Shown piece by piece: positions 22,201 through 34,099 of a DNA stretch of 64,000 nt. The stretch lies in the NCBI GenBank assembly GCA_963978905.1, contig OZ022257.1, positions 52,284,873-52,348,872 of the forward strand, written 5' to 3'. Each line of letters begins with the position of its first letter. Within the stretch, counting starts at the first letter, position 1. Both the position numbers and the translations under genes were made by a program. A model generated the notes under the pieces. The model was given only the letters and a program-made list of their open reading frames with translations. It did not search any database and was not told where the DNA came from. Source of the DNA: Trichostrongylus colubriformis (Eukaryota; Nematoda; Chromadorea; Rhabditida; Trichostrongylidae).

Positions 22201-25200
22201 GGCTTTCATATTCACTACTTCTTTTACTTTTCGTCCGAATTTTCCCTAATGCTGCCTTTAATTTTTAATTTTTTGATAGCTGCTGATTTTCGCCGCAGCA
22301 CGCGTTGCGAAAGTTGTTATAAGGTTGCTGAGTTATGGGCAAAAGCTTCGGTGTCGGACGGGACTCGAACCCGCACTTCATCCTTTCCGGGGATATGTGC
22401 TAATCCATTACACTACCAACACCCCTTTCACCTTAACTCAGCTTCTGAATGATATGTTTACCATAGCTTATCAGCACTCACACGTATAACGTGTTGAGCC
22501 GGTTGGCAATATCGGCATCGAACCGTGAAGCTGAAAGCTTTAGTAGATATTGATTTTTAATTGAGTTAAGGTGAAAGGGGTGTCGGTAGTGTAATGGATT
22601 AGCACATATCCCCGGAAAGGATGAAGTGCGGGTTCGAGTCCCGTCCGACACCGAAGGTTTTGCCCATAACTCAGCAACCTAATAACAACGTCTACTTAAT
22701 TACTCTACTTCTCTGCTACTTGCTTTCCTTGCTTCTTTTGCTTTTTGGAGCTTTTTGCGTTTGGTTCCTTGCCACTGTCAAAATAATGATTTTCCCGTCT
22801 TCTTTATCAATATTTCGTCACTTTTTTACCAAGAATGCTACCAGAAGGCATCTTTTTGCTGCTCAGGTCGCGGGACGACTTATATCCCTGACCTGCATCT
22901 CTCATCTCCATACAGGGCTGGAACGTAGGCTCACGTAAGGTGTGGTCACACAAAAGAGGGTCCGTGGTGAGTGAATGAGCCCTTGAGAAAATGGCGGACA
23001 AATGCGAAATGGTGGACGACTTTTGCAAGCGAGATTGAATCGAGTCTAATTAGAAAATCTCTGCAAGATATTCTCATGGAAGACACACTTCCTTTTGCTC
23101 ATAATGAATTTTTGGAATTGATCAGATCAAAGAGCAAATCTGATGCAACTGTGGTAACCCGGCATTTCATATACTAAAAGATAGGTGCACTATAAGGTGT
23201 GCTGAGTACTGTGGGGCGTAATATTGTTTTCTCTGGAAACCACATCACCATATATCCAAAAAATCTAATTATACAAAAAATCAGCGGGTGGGAAACTTTT
23301 GTTCTTCAATCCTTTGCTATTTTAAAGATCGTTCGTTTGTCTTCATATATCATTCCTGGCTTACCGTAAGGCCCCCTTTCAAAAAGGTAAAACCATCAGC
23401 AATTTGCACTAATAATGAGAGTGTGCGAACGTCTGAATGGTCTTCAAGAAAATCCAGTCTGAATTTCTCAATTCGGTATTTATTGCCAGAAGCAGTTTGA
23501 TAAAAAGGAAGCAGGGCCTTCAATAGAGGCATGCTTAATGATTCCAGTAATGGTAACTTCCAGGAATGTATGCGAGCAAAAACCTGAATGAATTTTCAGG
23601 GTAGAATAGAATTCTAAGATAATTTTTAGAAATTTCTGGGAATCATCCCACACTCCACTCGAAAACCTTCGGGTGAGGGACCGTACGGCAGCTCCTTTAG
23701 GAGACCGTGTCGCTAATCCAGAAGATCGTATCATCGCAAGAATTTCCTGGCCCCTATGCTCGATCCTCGCATGAAGACAAACAGCTATTTATCTTTTTTT
23801 CATGGGAGCGAACCATTTCAACAAATAATGGAAATACATTTTATCTGGGAAATAGAACGAGTTTCTGTAATAGCCTCTGTCTTCAAAACGATTCAACTCG
23901 AGATAATCCCAACAGGGAAGTGCTTTTTGAATCCTTGATTACTGTAATCCAGTGCTGGATTTGCAATGCCGGAATTTCATTTCCGCTATATGTGACGTCA
24001 ATAAAGCCTGCAATTTAAGGAGGGTATCTAAATAGATAGAGGTTCAGAGATTCAAAGAGGGTGCCTTGAGAACAAACCTTGAGCCTGGGAATAGACATGC
24101 AGCTGACGGTTATTCAACAGTATTTAACTTCTAGTTTTTGAAATAATTAAACGTCTTCGTGGCATTTTCATGAGAATAATAGTCAGTTTTATTGAAATGA
24201 CTTCAACGACTAACATCATCTTATTAATTGGAGCTCATGCGCCCTTTTTCGCATTGTTGCGAGTAAATTGCTACCCATAAGCTATAGTAAATGTATTTAG
24301 AGCTTAGCTAAGGCTTACAGTGATTGTTATAGCTGCTAGGCGTAACAGTGTCAAGAGAGTAATGCTATTATTTTCAGAGCTATTTTTGTCATCTATTTTC
24401 CAATAATTTCAACGTCTATTCTTGTCCATTATAGTAGCTGTTACCAGTGATCTTTCTTAGAAACTGAAAGAGATTGGGTGAGGGAACTATGTCTTTTCTC
24501 TTATTTTGAATGTTGTTTGGTTTTCTCTCTGACACTGATGGATATTTGGGTTGAAGCATCACTCATTGCATCGGGACTTGTCCAACTAATGTATTTTGTG
24601 CAGATCTAGCATATTGAGAGATGTCTTTTAGTTCTTACAAAGACTGTAATGCTACACTCTGATATCGCCTTCGAAACTCTTTTATTTTGCACGCACATAA
24701 CCGATCAGCAGGTGACGCTTGTTTGAAACTGATGATGTGGTGAGAATTTCAATACAGTATCTTGTCGTGAAACCAAACAGGGCCAAGTAGTTGCCCAACT
24801 GGGAGCTACTAGGTTTGGGTGACGGAGAGTACTCGTTTCTGTTACCTAACGTTAAGGTCAGGAGGAGAGGGCGAGGGATCGACTTAGGAAGAAATGAAGA
24901 GTTAAGCGTACTTTTGAAGATTTGAGGAGGTAATAAGGCTGCTGGTTTTCTGGAGGGTAGAGTTTAAATTATATGGGGTGGGGACCTCATTCAGGGATTC
25001 TTTGCTGCAATTCTCCTCTCTTTCAGGGACCAGAGAGTGTTGTACCGAAGCGACCAATTTACTCTCAACACGATCCTTTGATTTTGATTTCTGTTCACTT
25101 CCCGGGTTCCCAGTGCAGTATCATAAATCTGGGCTATAGTCTCAGTCCACGTCTAATCACACCCATCCGTATCGGGGAATTCATAATGAGCAAATAAGAC

Positions 25201-28200
25201 AGAATCTTTCGTGATGAACGCACGCATGACACTGCTAGTGAGAGAAACTAATCTTTCGCGAACCAATTGGAGTAAAAGGGCGAAGGGATGATATGTAGTA
25301 AATGGAGACATCCAATAAACAAATGCATATAGATCTGCCATATACGCTATGAAATGCGTGATGCTGATGGGAGATTCCCTTTTTATAATAGAATACTGGA
25401 TGTGTTTAAGCATGTGTGATGGATTTTATATGAGCAAAGTGAAAGAACCCAGCCAGGCTGCTTTTTTCGTACCGCTCTTTGTGATGAGAGAGTGTCATGT
25501 AATAAAAGCCTTTCTTCCAGAATTTTTTGCGAACTTCCTCTTATGGGGATTAAATGGGTATTTTTAGCGGGCTCATTACGTCTGATCCTACTGTACTTAC
25601 AGTAGCGCTCAAAAGTCTTCGGCCAAACACTTTCTTGTCATAAATTTTTTCTACTTCACCAAATTTGACAAAGTTTTAATATGTGGTGCCTGAACCTATT
25701 GTCAACATTTCCTTCTACTTGAGCGCCGCTTGACTTTTTTCATGGTTTTTTGCAAGAATTTACTAAAAAAAAACCATCGGAAAAAAGGAAAAGGCTTAGT
25801 CAAGAAAAACGGTTTCTCTGAAAAAAATAATACCAGCAAGCCTCAGAAAACAATTTCAATGGAAAAGCCACGACTTCTGATGACAGCAGCACAGCAGGAC
25901 GGCATAAGGATAGAACCCCAAAAACAAAATATTGCATTTTACCACTATGCAGTGTCTCCAAGTACAACATACTAACTAAGATCGGTCCAGTCGCAAAAAA
26001 GTTACAAGTGAAAAACCACTTGGCCGAAAACTTTTGAGCGTTACTGTATGTTAGAATTGTTATCAAACTTGACATGTTGGTGAAATAAATGAAGGAGCCG
26101 CGCTGACTCCTCAGATCAATTGGTGGGTGTAGGTATCGTTTGGAACGACGTTTGGAACCCTCAGGCTGCGATAAATGGCATAAACCCGTTTTTTGACTGA
26201 TATTGCCACAGATTTTGGCCAGACATGCAAGAAATTGTTGCTAATCTAACATTAGGATGTCTACAAAATTCTGTATGGAAAACGAAGTAAACGGCTTTTT
26301 TTTAAAGTTGAGGAAGATGCTATAGCTGTTACCTTCTGCATGGATAGCTAAATCGCCATCTCGTAGCACTATCAATTGGGCGCACTTTGGTGGGCTAATG
26401 CACTGCTACGATTTATTTTGAGCTAACATCTGGTTCCCTTATTCACAGTTAGTGATCAGTCCCATATTGCATGCATGCTTGTACCAAAGAGCATTTGACC
26501 ATTGCTTTATTCAATGGTAAGGCTGTAGTTTTTTGAGGTTTAGAAGGACAAAGAAGTTGCTACAAAGAAAGAAGGTTATGTCAAGTAAGAGGAACACGCA
26601 TACCTTCCATGAGCTTGAGCAGAGAGGCCAAGATGATCAACGATTAAATTCCTTCCAAATACCTCACTTATTGGAATTATAATGGATATGATTGGAGGGT
26701 TGTTACCCAAGGACCTGATCTCTCAGAAGAGTTTTAATTTTTCCGTTCTGGTGTTCTTAAAACATGGAATGGGCAAAGCACGAGACTCAGTGTCTTTATG
26801 TCTCGAAAGATTAGTAGCATGGTGCAAGGACAAATTCCTGGCTATGTCCTCCTCCCCCGATCCTTCCAAGTTTCCATCCCTACGGATTTCATGTATTAAC
26901 ACCAGCCTGGATTTCATGTGTTAGCACCAGACTCTGTATAGGTAGATGAAAGCTCTAACTTAAACGTCAGCTTCTCCCGAAAAGTCATTTCTGAACATGT
27001 GAAATCGGACTCAGTGATGGTGATTCTGTTAGTTGCAGCATAAACATGCGTGACCCATCCCAGAGAAGGACTGATCGGAATAGAGTGTGTTACATGGTCC
27101 ATAGACTTTGTGATTTTTGACTTTTTTTCTTGAGGTCCCCTATCAGTCATGGAATCATTCCGCATCTAGGTTGCCGCAGCATTTGAAAAACATTTCTGAT
27201 CCAATTTGTCCACATATAAGATATGTTCATTTTTATTGGACTTCACGTATCTGGTGCGGATCACGGCTCTTTTAGTGAGGAACCGAAGGGAGCATAGGGG
27301 CGTGGTCGTAATTCGACGGTAATCAGCGTGGCAGACATTCCCAATCGGCTTCCCACTCTTATGCAACGCTGGTGTCCGACGCTTTTATAGTTACTATTAT
27401 CAAATTAAGATTGTTCAAGTGATGTGTGATCGATTGGTGGGGGCGACGTAGCAGCCATAAATAGCAGTACACAACGCTCTTTTTGGCGCATTGTTGTACC
27501 GCTTAACTCCATTTGGTCATCCAGGACTGTCTTTTTTGAGTCGATTATAACATATGAAAGATTATATTATAAAAGACTATAGGACTTTTAGGTCGATTAT
27601 ATTATATTAATATATGAAATTATATGAAAGCATCGATTTCTGAAAGCTAAAGCTGTTATGATATGTTTTCGAATATTGAAAACAACATATCTATCAGTTA
27701 TTGTAACACTGTGTTGATAGGATCGTGTTTTACCACCACTACTGATATAATCCAATAATCAACGCCAAGAATATCCTAAGAGGAGGCTATTATTGTTCAG
27801 ATGTTTAAAAAATTATTATAAGAAGTGTATACACATGTATCACGACACAAATAGTGAATTTCTATCGTCATTGCTTGGTGCATAAGCTGTTCAAAAGCGT
27901 GTTGCTAAAATCCTATCTACTTTTAGGAAGAGAGGGATTCCTGAAAGATGTGTTAATCTCCATATTCGAAATCATAAGATGGTAGCATTCGACAGCGGTA
28001 CTTTTCCTAAAACCCAAAAGTAGTGGTTTGAATCTCGTGAAACGCCATATGTTGCACGCGGTAAGTTATGTGTTACAGAAAAACTGTTAAAAACAGTTCA
28101 AATAACTGAGAAACCCAGCTCGGCATATCCCGCCTGATCCTTTGTCAAGTTTGAGCGACTACCGTATCCCATGTAATTTCGCAAGAATTTTAGTTTTTTA

Positions 28201-29307
28201 ACGTAGATTAAATATGAAGCATATTGCTAGCGTCCTTGATAAGTCTCAGGTTTCCTTGGCTTATTGCACTTATCGATCAATATCGAAGATAAATAACGCA
28301 ATGCCCTTCTCAATGTAACGTATGATTGTGCAACCAGCTTTGATTTCTCCAAATTACAGGATAATAGAAAGAGAGAGTTTCTATAGAATTATGGGGAGAC
28401 AGTTAACATATTGTTTACGGTGCTGGTTGCTTCTGCACATCTGGAATGTGCAGGTAAAGGTCGTAATCGTCAACATCTCGGTAATTCAAGCCTCTGCCTC
28501 AGTGTAGGGCTAACCGCATAATAAACAACATATAGCCGCTGCAGGCTTTCATGCACCAAAAACGATGTGAAGGTCTGATAGCACCCCGAAACAGATCATT
28601 CACAGCTTTCTTGGAAACATACTGGGTTTACGAGTGGCTAGCTTTGGTTCAGCGATTCTCGGCTCTGGTAGGGTACCGTACTATACCGTGCCACCTCATT
28701 TACGATGTCCTCGTTGATGGCCTTTCATTATGCCACTGCACTTCCTCTAGAAACCTATAAACTACCAACTATTGCTGCTCTTCTCACGCTCTATGTACGC
28801 TCTATGTGAACAAGCGATAAAATGAGTTATTTTCACTATTCCTGGGCATGATTTAACTAGAATTTAGTACTCTTCCTGTACCATTCAAAATATTTGTAAG
28901 CATTTTAGGAAATCCTCAATTATTGCAATGATGCACATACCGTGGGCGCCGAATTGAGATGTGATATTGATCAAAACAGGTTGAGTGTATCTTTTCATGC
29001 GAAATTCCTGACATGAGCATACCCAAAAATGTCATGGCAGTGCTTTCCCCCTTTCTATGGGGCGTAGAGAATTGATGGATTCTCTCAAGTTTTCATTATT
29101 GCTCTCTTTTCTCTTTTTAAGCCACAGAAAGAGGAGGTTGTTCCTGTGATCGTTGACTTGGTTGAGTACGGTACTTCTGCTATTAGTACATCCTCATTAA
29201 ACTCACAGGGAAATATAGAAAAAGCTCTAGACTGCGGTAGCCACTCAGCCACCACTGGTCATCCTACGCCCTTTTCCCTCGATTCTCTATTGGAACAATT
29301 CATGTAA
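19239..29307 (+). CDS. Multi-exon gene of unknown function (5' end not found)
   Basis: Proposed exons: 19239-19292, 19539-19644, 21249-21446, 22916-22934 (19 nt), 23030-23153 and the terminal 29122-29307 ending in TAA. All have AG/GT borders and their phases join (0-0, 0-1, 1-1, 1-2, 2-0, 0-stop), giving 229 codons including the stop. The peptide is hydrophilic and acidic (EEYEDPECYE, YSSDTDGSEGDSE, VPQLRI, EIESSLIRKSL, EEVVPVIVDLVEYG) with no signal peptide or membrane segment in the visible part, suggesting an intracellular protein. No domain recognised. The donor at 19293 (gtgcat) is weak, the microexon rests on splice sites and phase only, and exons may be missing upstream and in the 6-kb last intron, where 28359-28449 has a decent acceptor and donor. 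The introns hold a TTAA MITE, a tRNA-like repeat pair and a Tc1-like MITE. Confidence 0.5.
21702..22261 (+). mobile_element. TTAA-flanked MITE, copy 1
   Basis: It starts TTAAAGACAGCATTAGGGG and ends CCCTAATGCTGCCTTTAA, so the ends are inverted repeats bounded by TTAA. Internal blocks such as GGAGAAATCCCTACAAGAAG and GGAGATGCGGCAGGA recur at 52994-53543 and, reversed, at 35007-36258. TTAA borders suggest a piggyBac-like target, but a TA target with A-rich ends is equally compatible. No transposase. It lies in an intron of the plus-strand gene. Confidence 0.85.
22316..22684. repeat. tRNA-derived repeat, two copies head to head
   Basis: One tRNA-like core lies on minus (22351-22423) and one on plus (22580-22652); together with their flanks (GCTGAGTTATGGGC and CCATAACTCAGC) they form arms of about 120 bp around a 120-bp spacer. 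The plus copy has a perfect 7-bp acceptor stem (GTGTCGG/CCGACAC) with intact A and B boxes. Both have C at position 33 of the anticodon-like loop. Confidence 0.8.
23160..25595. other. Intronic stretch without supported exon
   Basis: A 103-codon open frame on plus (23707-24018) and one after a strong acceptor (ctctttcag, ending 25025) look mildly protein-like, but no good donor or phase supports them. No repeats recognised. Confidence 0.35.
25600..26046. mobile_element. Tc1-like MITE, 447 bp
   Basis: The ends CAGTAGCGCTCAAAAG...CTTCGGCCAA and, reversed, TTGGCCGAAAACTTTTGAGC form inverted repeats of about 28 bp, flanked by TA at 25598-25599 and 26047-26048. The interior is A-rich and has no transposase blocks; the 81-codon open frame at 25730 is Lys-rich by composition. 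Confidence 0.85.
26060..29115. other. Long AT-rich intronic stretch
   Basis: Mostly short open frames, with ATAT-rich DNA near 27540-27620. One possible exon is 28359-28449 (acceptor aaattacag, donor GTAAAG, 30 codons). Nothing else can be supported. Confidence 0.35.
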
Positions 29308-29723
29308 CCCTACTTTCCAACACTCCATGAAATTGCGGGAACTTCGCACATCCTGAAAGCTTTGGTGTAATCCTTCGGCCCTGCTCACAAGCTATTTGAA
29401 TTCCGTTTTCAACAAGGCAGATGCTGTGGTCGTTGATCTGTAGGTACCCCTTGGGCAAGGTACTGCAATTAGGGAAAGATTGGTTTGGAATCGCTGAGGG
29501 CACGATTGGGCGGGCCCTCATCAGGAAAGGCTGGATGCTATGAGACTACCTTTTTTTTGCAGGAAGAATTTGGTCTGCATTGTTAACCTTCTATGAATTT
29601 GCCATTGCATAGACTTCGGCAAAAATTATGAAATATCTTGTGACACGAGAAGATGTGTTTTTGAAATATTTTTTCGCAAAAAATTATTTTGTTAGAATAA
29701 TTTTCGGCACTATTTACCTAGAG

Positions 29724-30176
29724 CTATCCCACTACCTCTTCAACCGATGTGGTCGAAGAGGTGATTTTTGGAAAAACTTTCGATTTGGCTGTAGACTTCT
29801 ACCCAGGGGTAGAACATGAATATGACATTCGTTTCGCGCGGAATGGCGAGAACGCCAAAATGGAGTGAACCACCAAACTCGCTCAAAATTTATCCGAAGT
29901 AGTATTTCGACCCGAAGAAGACGAATATGACATTCGTTCGGCGAATTCTCACCCAGGAGGTCAAACTACACCTTAGGACAAATTTTGAGCGAGTTTGGTG
30001 ATCCACTCCATTTATACAGTGGCGCCTATGGCGCAGGCGCCAACCGGGTTCGCGCCAAGCGAATGTCATATTCGTGTTCTACGGATCGAAATACCCCTGG
30101 GTAGAAGTTTGCAGCTAAATCGGAGGGCTTTCCAAAAATCACCTCTTCGACCGCATAAGGAGTAGTGGGGTAGTTC
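29724..30176. mobile_element. Foldback element with coding-like arms
   Basis: 29724-29890 and 29979-30176 are inverted copies of each other (for example ACCAAACTCGCTCAAAATTT and GTCGAAGAGGTGATTTTTGG), around an 88-bp loop. Both arms, each read outside-in, can encode similar peptides containing VEEVIFGK, DLA and EHEYDIR, and the loop holds a third fragment with VFRPEEDEYDIR. The right arm carries an extra GC-rich stretch (30021-30055) with its own small palindrome. No target duplication identified, and no known transposase. Confidence 0.65.
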
Positions 30177-30558
30177 TGGGTAAGTAGTGCCTGTTTTCGA
30201 CTTCTCTCGTCAAAATAATGGAAGTAATTTACCATTATGAAGAAGTGTAAGTTGCCAACTTCCGTCACTTCGTTAGCCGCACAAAAACAATGCGTTTCTA
30301 ACTAATTCTATCATATTTTGAAAATGATTTCTGGTGAATACTTACGTTTCTAATTGTTTCCTATTGCAACTATTATGCTTGCAGCTTATATTTGCAGGGG
30401 GTCACTTTGTGCAAGTTGCAAGAGAATAAAAGAGCAAAGTTTTTGGAGTTGATTATTCTTTTGTTGGTATGCGCATTCGAGTTTCATTTACAATTGTGGT
30501 GACTGATGAATGCGATTTGTCCGCTATAATGATTGTCACGAGTGAGCCATTGTACAAG

Positions 30559-30876
30559 TCAGTGCTTTTCGTAGTCCGATCGAGCTAACAAAGCATTTTC
30601 TTCTTCCTGTGTGGATGAATCGGCGCCATAGCCGTCAGGGAGGAAAAATGCACTGACATGACTTGCAGGTGAGCTGGTTTCAAACCCGTTTGGGGGAAAA
30701 ATATGTACACTGACTTGAATGGAATTACATGAAAAATATTTGGGGCTGCTGCAGCTCGCACAGCTGTTTTGAGCAAAAGGAGATATCGGTGAACCGTGAT
30801 AATGAGTGATACCCTTGAAATGCTGTGATACACATTCTCTCACCTTCTCGTTGAAATTCCTTTCAGTACATTCCAT
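30559..30876 (-). CDS. Candidate exon or small gene, unidentified
   Basis: An open frame of 105 codons on minus from ATG 30876 to TGA 30559. Its second half is plausible protein, ending in an acidic hydrophilic tail (STQEEENALLARSDYEKH). An internal acceptor (caaaacag, ending 30769) could make only 30768-30559 a terminal exon. An overlapping frame (30833-30585) is also open, which lowers confidence. No family recognised. Confidence 0.3.
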   Translation of the reverse strand: MECTERNFNEKVRECVSQHFKGITHYHGSPISPFAQNSCASCSSPKYFSCNSIQVSVHIFPPNGFETSSPASHVSAFFLPDGYGADSSTQEEENALLARSDYEKH

Positions 30877-30889
30877 CGTCTGTATTTAT

Positions 30890-31970
30890 TTTTTTCAAGT
30901 ATCGCATTTCTGCACTTTTCATTCACGAGAGATGAGCCTACCTAATTTCGAAACAGTTGCCATGTCATATGCCATTGTTTTAGTTTTTCTATACGTTTTT
31001 TCATGACCAACTAGAACTAAAAGAGGCAGGTTTCTCTTCTGATAAGGATCAGAATGTTCAGAATTTCCTTGACAAACTTAGTATAAAATAATACAAAGTA
31101 AAATACAAGATGAATTTAAATTTATAATATAAATATAAATATAATGTAGTAAAATATAATATAAGTGTATAGCTTACATATCAATACAATATAAAATAAT
31201 ATATAAAATAAAATAAATTTATGATATAAAATTAGAATGCGTACCATGAAATAGATATTCTTTGATCATTGGCCCCACCATAAACTAATGTAACGATAAT
31301 CAAAGTTTGCTGATTCTTCCGTTTTCTTCCAGCTGGCAAAGTTTTCGTGCTTTTCTCTCAATCAACTCGACTCAGAGCTATTTAATGTTGGAGCTATAGG
31401 AATTATAGGATGTTATTCAATTAAGGTTGTTATGGAAAACAGTTTTTCCGGCTAATTGACTAGCGTTTCCATGTGATGGTGTCATTCATATCTTCACGTA
31501 CATTTTATATTCATGAATTCTATTCTTTTTAACATTCAACTGTTGGGTGAATACAACACACATGTCGTGATCGTATTGCTTTTTTGCAGATGTTTATGTG
31601 GACTGTTTTTCTCCTTTCGAATAGATACGTCTCCGAGCATTCCTATAGGCATGGGAACGTTTATATGCAAATCGAGGCAGTTGTTGAATTGCTTTTTTTT
31701 CCCGGTCCTACCATTAAAATATAATAGGCTAAGAGTGATGCTCAAAGCATTTTCATGGACACTCAGTATTAGCGAGGTGATAGGGATATCGGATCACTGT
31801 AAAGGAAATGTGGCGGAGCGTACTGTCATGCAGTGTTCTAGATAGGAAAAAGAATCTGGGATGGTTGGAATAGTTTCTTGTTTAAAAGTAATACCTATGC
31901 TTTACTCAACCAGAAGCTCTTCTGCTCCCCAGGCTCAGATCATTCTCCGATAAAACCGTTCTTTCGCGTT
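30890..31970. other. Stretch with no supported gene
   Basis: Contains a very AT-rich segment of repeated ATAAAATATAAT type near 31080-31230. No exon or element recognised. Confidence 0.45.
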
Positions 31971-31973
31971 AAA

Positions 31974-32645
31974 ATCTTCTTCTTCTTCTCCCTAACGTCA
32001 GTCCCGCTTTTTTGCGGGGTCTTGTCAGTTGTCGCCACTTTCTTCTATCCAAGACATCTTCTGCCGTGGCTTTTACTTCCGTGAGGTCGGTTCTGATGAC
32101 GTCCTTTCAACCTTTTTTTGGGGCTTCTCGTGGTAGCTTGCCGGGTACTTCGAACTCCTTCACCTTCTTAATTGGGTAGTCTGCCGAACTTCTCAGCACG
32201 TGCCCATACCATCTTAACCTCTGCTCCCTCAACTTCAGTTGGACCGGAGCTGTCTGCATGGCTGTCCTGACTCTTCGTTCCTGATCCATGGGTGTACCCT
32301 TATGTCAGGATCTCGCACGACGACGAGAGGCGTGCGAAGCAGTGTGTGCGAGCTATGCGCGTCGCGGTAGTTCGGCCGATTACTCGCTAATGCTAGGGCG
32401 CGATACGCTGTTGGCTTGTAATCGCTTCGATAATATGACGCTTTCAACTCGTCCGCATTGGTTCGCTTGCGACATACGGCGGTGCGAAATCCTGACATAA
32501 GGGTACATACCCTCCTCATCCTGTCGAGCTGCGTCCAGCCACATACCTATCTCAGCATCCTCATTTCTGCGGATAGTAACTGCTTCTCGTGATTCTTTGT
32601 CATGGGCCAGCACTCGCTGCCATAGAGCATTGCGAGTCTTATTAC
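31974..32645 (-). pseudogene. 3' end of an RTE-type retrotransposon, interrupted
   Basis: On minus: LYGSECWPMTK (about 32634-32602), then the region ending AARQDEE before the insert; after the insert DQERRVRTAMQ and REQRLRWYGHVLR (about 32235-32195), PREAPKKG (about 32130-32107) and the C-terminal DRRKWRQ-type block (about 32035). These blocks are characteristic of the C-terminus of RTE/BovB-type polyproteins. The element ends in a CTT run at 31976-31992 (a GAA tail on its own strand), as expected for an RTE 3' end. Frameshifts are present. A MITE splits it at 32288-32512. Confidence 0.82.
32288..32512 (+). mobile_element. MITE with TGTACCCTTATGTCAGGA ends inserted in the RTE fragment
   Basis: The terminal inverted repeats TGTACCCTTATGTCAGGA and TCCTGACATAAGGGTACA lie at 32293 and 32507. 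The flanks tcctgatcc (32279-32287) and tcctcatcc (32513-32521) form a 9-bp duplication with one mismatch, and the RTE frame resumes on both sides. The interior matches 43974-44215 in opposite orientation. A 9-bp duplication is typical of Mutator-like elements (family knowledge). Confidence 0.85.
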
Positions 32646-32839
32646 CTATCGCTATACCTTGCTCTCAAGAGTCCTGGAGCACGCTCGCGCTTAAAAGGTT
32701 GTTCTTTGCTATTTTATTTTTTATTTGTGCTGCACTAGCTCCTCACTATGCATTTGAGAACTCAGTATACATATTGAAAAAAACCCCTCAAGCACAGCAT
32801 CATGGGAAATGTGGTGTGTGAAATATCGATGAGACGTCA

Positions 32840-33334
32840 CTCACCTGGAAACAATGGGCCTAAGAAGTCCAATTACGGCAAAACCCCTTTCAAAAGCGCG
32901 TCCCCGAGCTGTAGAAGCGGCGCAACGGTTAACAGTTGAAGCTTTTGGATAATAGACCCCGCCTCGGAGACGTGCTTTCTGATTGGCTACAGTGAGAGTG
33001 GCTAAGTTGATGTGGCGAGGGTGAAGGTATCGCGGCGCACCATCTCAGTTTTAGCTCGGAGCCATTAAAGAAAAGAGATGATGTCGTATTTCCGAACATA
33101 CCTATGTGTTTACGACTTGGCCATGCCAGTGAGAATTTAGTCCAGGCTCCACGCTACCTTCTTGACGGAAAGGTAGTCTGCGTCAAGAATGAGCGTTGGG
33201 AAGGAGGTCCCATTTCTCTGGTCCTCGGCCATTTCCTTTCGTTTTTTCTTCACCATTGTATTGCTACGCACCTCGAATTTCATATTCGCTACATTTTTCA
33301 CTGTTTGTCAGAATTTCCCTACCACTGCCTTTGA
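32840..33334 (+). mobile_element. Degenerate copy of the TTAA-flanked MITE family
   Basis: Scattered blocks match 21702-22261 and 52994-53543 in order: CTGTAGAAG, TTTTAGCTCGGAGC, ATGTCGTATTTCCGAAC, TTGACGGAAAGGTAGTC and a TTTCCCTACCACTGCCTTT-like right end. The left terminus is no longer recognisable. Serine/phenylalanine-rich open frames at 33104-33431 are inside the repeat, not genes. Confidence 0.6.
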
Positions 33335-33339
33335 GTGCA

Positions 33340-34095
33340 GACAAGACAATCTCTTTCCCGGGCTGTCCTCCTTTCACATGGATACATGGAATGTTTTCGT
33401 GATGATGTTTTCATGCAAATCAGTGCGATAGCAGTATGTCATCCCATCCTTTGAGATTTCGCTGGGTACGACGAGATGCGCGCGAGTTAGGTGCGTCGCA
33501 TCTTGCTGCAGACTCATAGTGATTACCGTGTACTCCGCCTATCAAGGTAAACCTTAGGTGGCAACTGGATATGGCCTCCACCTATCTCGCCCGTATCGCT
33601 TCGCTTGTCCACAGCGCTAGTGCTAATTCCTGACGAAAGGGCACCGGGGACGCACCCCAGGAGGTCGAGTGTGGAAAAGGTACTCCTAAACAGGTTTTAA
33701 GCGAATACTGATATCCGTCCTGCTTTGACAGCGCCGTCTGTTGCGGGAGCACCAAAGTTGAATATCTCATTATTAGTGCACATGTTAATCTTTTTCTATA
33801 GGTCAAGGAATTTATATATAAACTTCCAACGGTGCGATCTACGCTTTTCACTTTCCCTTACCGTCTATTTTGAAGAGGTGGGGTCTGAGCATATAGTTTT
33901 GCCTTATTCTTCACAATCATTGAGGTCAAACAAGCAAAAATACTTCCACAATTGATTCTTCAAGTACCTTAATGCCTTTACACTCTTTCCAGGATTACCT
34001 TGAGTGAGTCAAAGCGCTTAGCTATGAAATTGGCGGTGCTAAGGGATACGCCAAGGAAGGAAATCCGAAAAAAATCCAGAAGAAGCCCCCGAAAA
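33340..34095. other. Stretch with no supported gene
   Basis: Short open frames only. GC-richer 33470-33620 shows no match to the other repeat families in the window. Confidence 0.4.
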
Positions 34096-34099
34096 TGGC

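Noticed and set aside
22580..22652. A functional tRNA gene (anticodon-like GGA)
   Set aside because: C replaces the universal T33, a serine tRNA would need a long variable arm, and the same core recurs five or more times with shared flanks and decay, as a dispersed repeat.
33104..33431. Three overlapping hydrophobic open frames that look membrane-like
   Set aside because: They lie in a degraded copy of the TTAA MITE family and match non-coding parts of the other copies.
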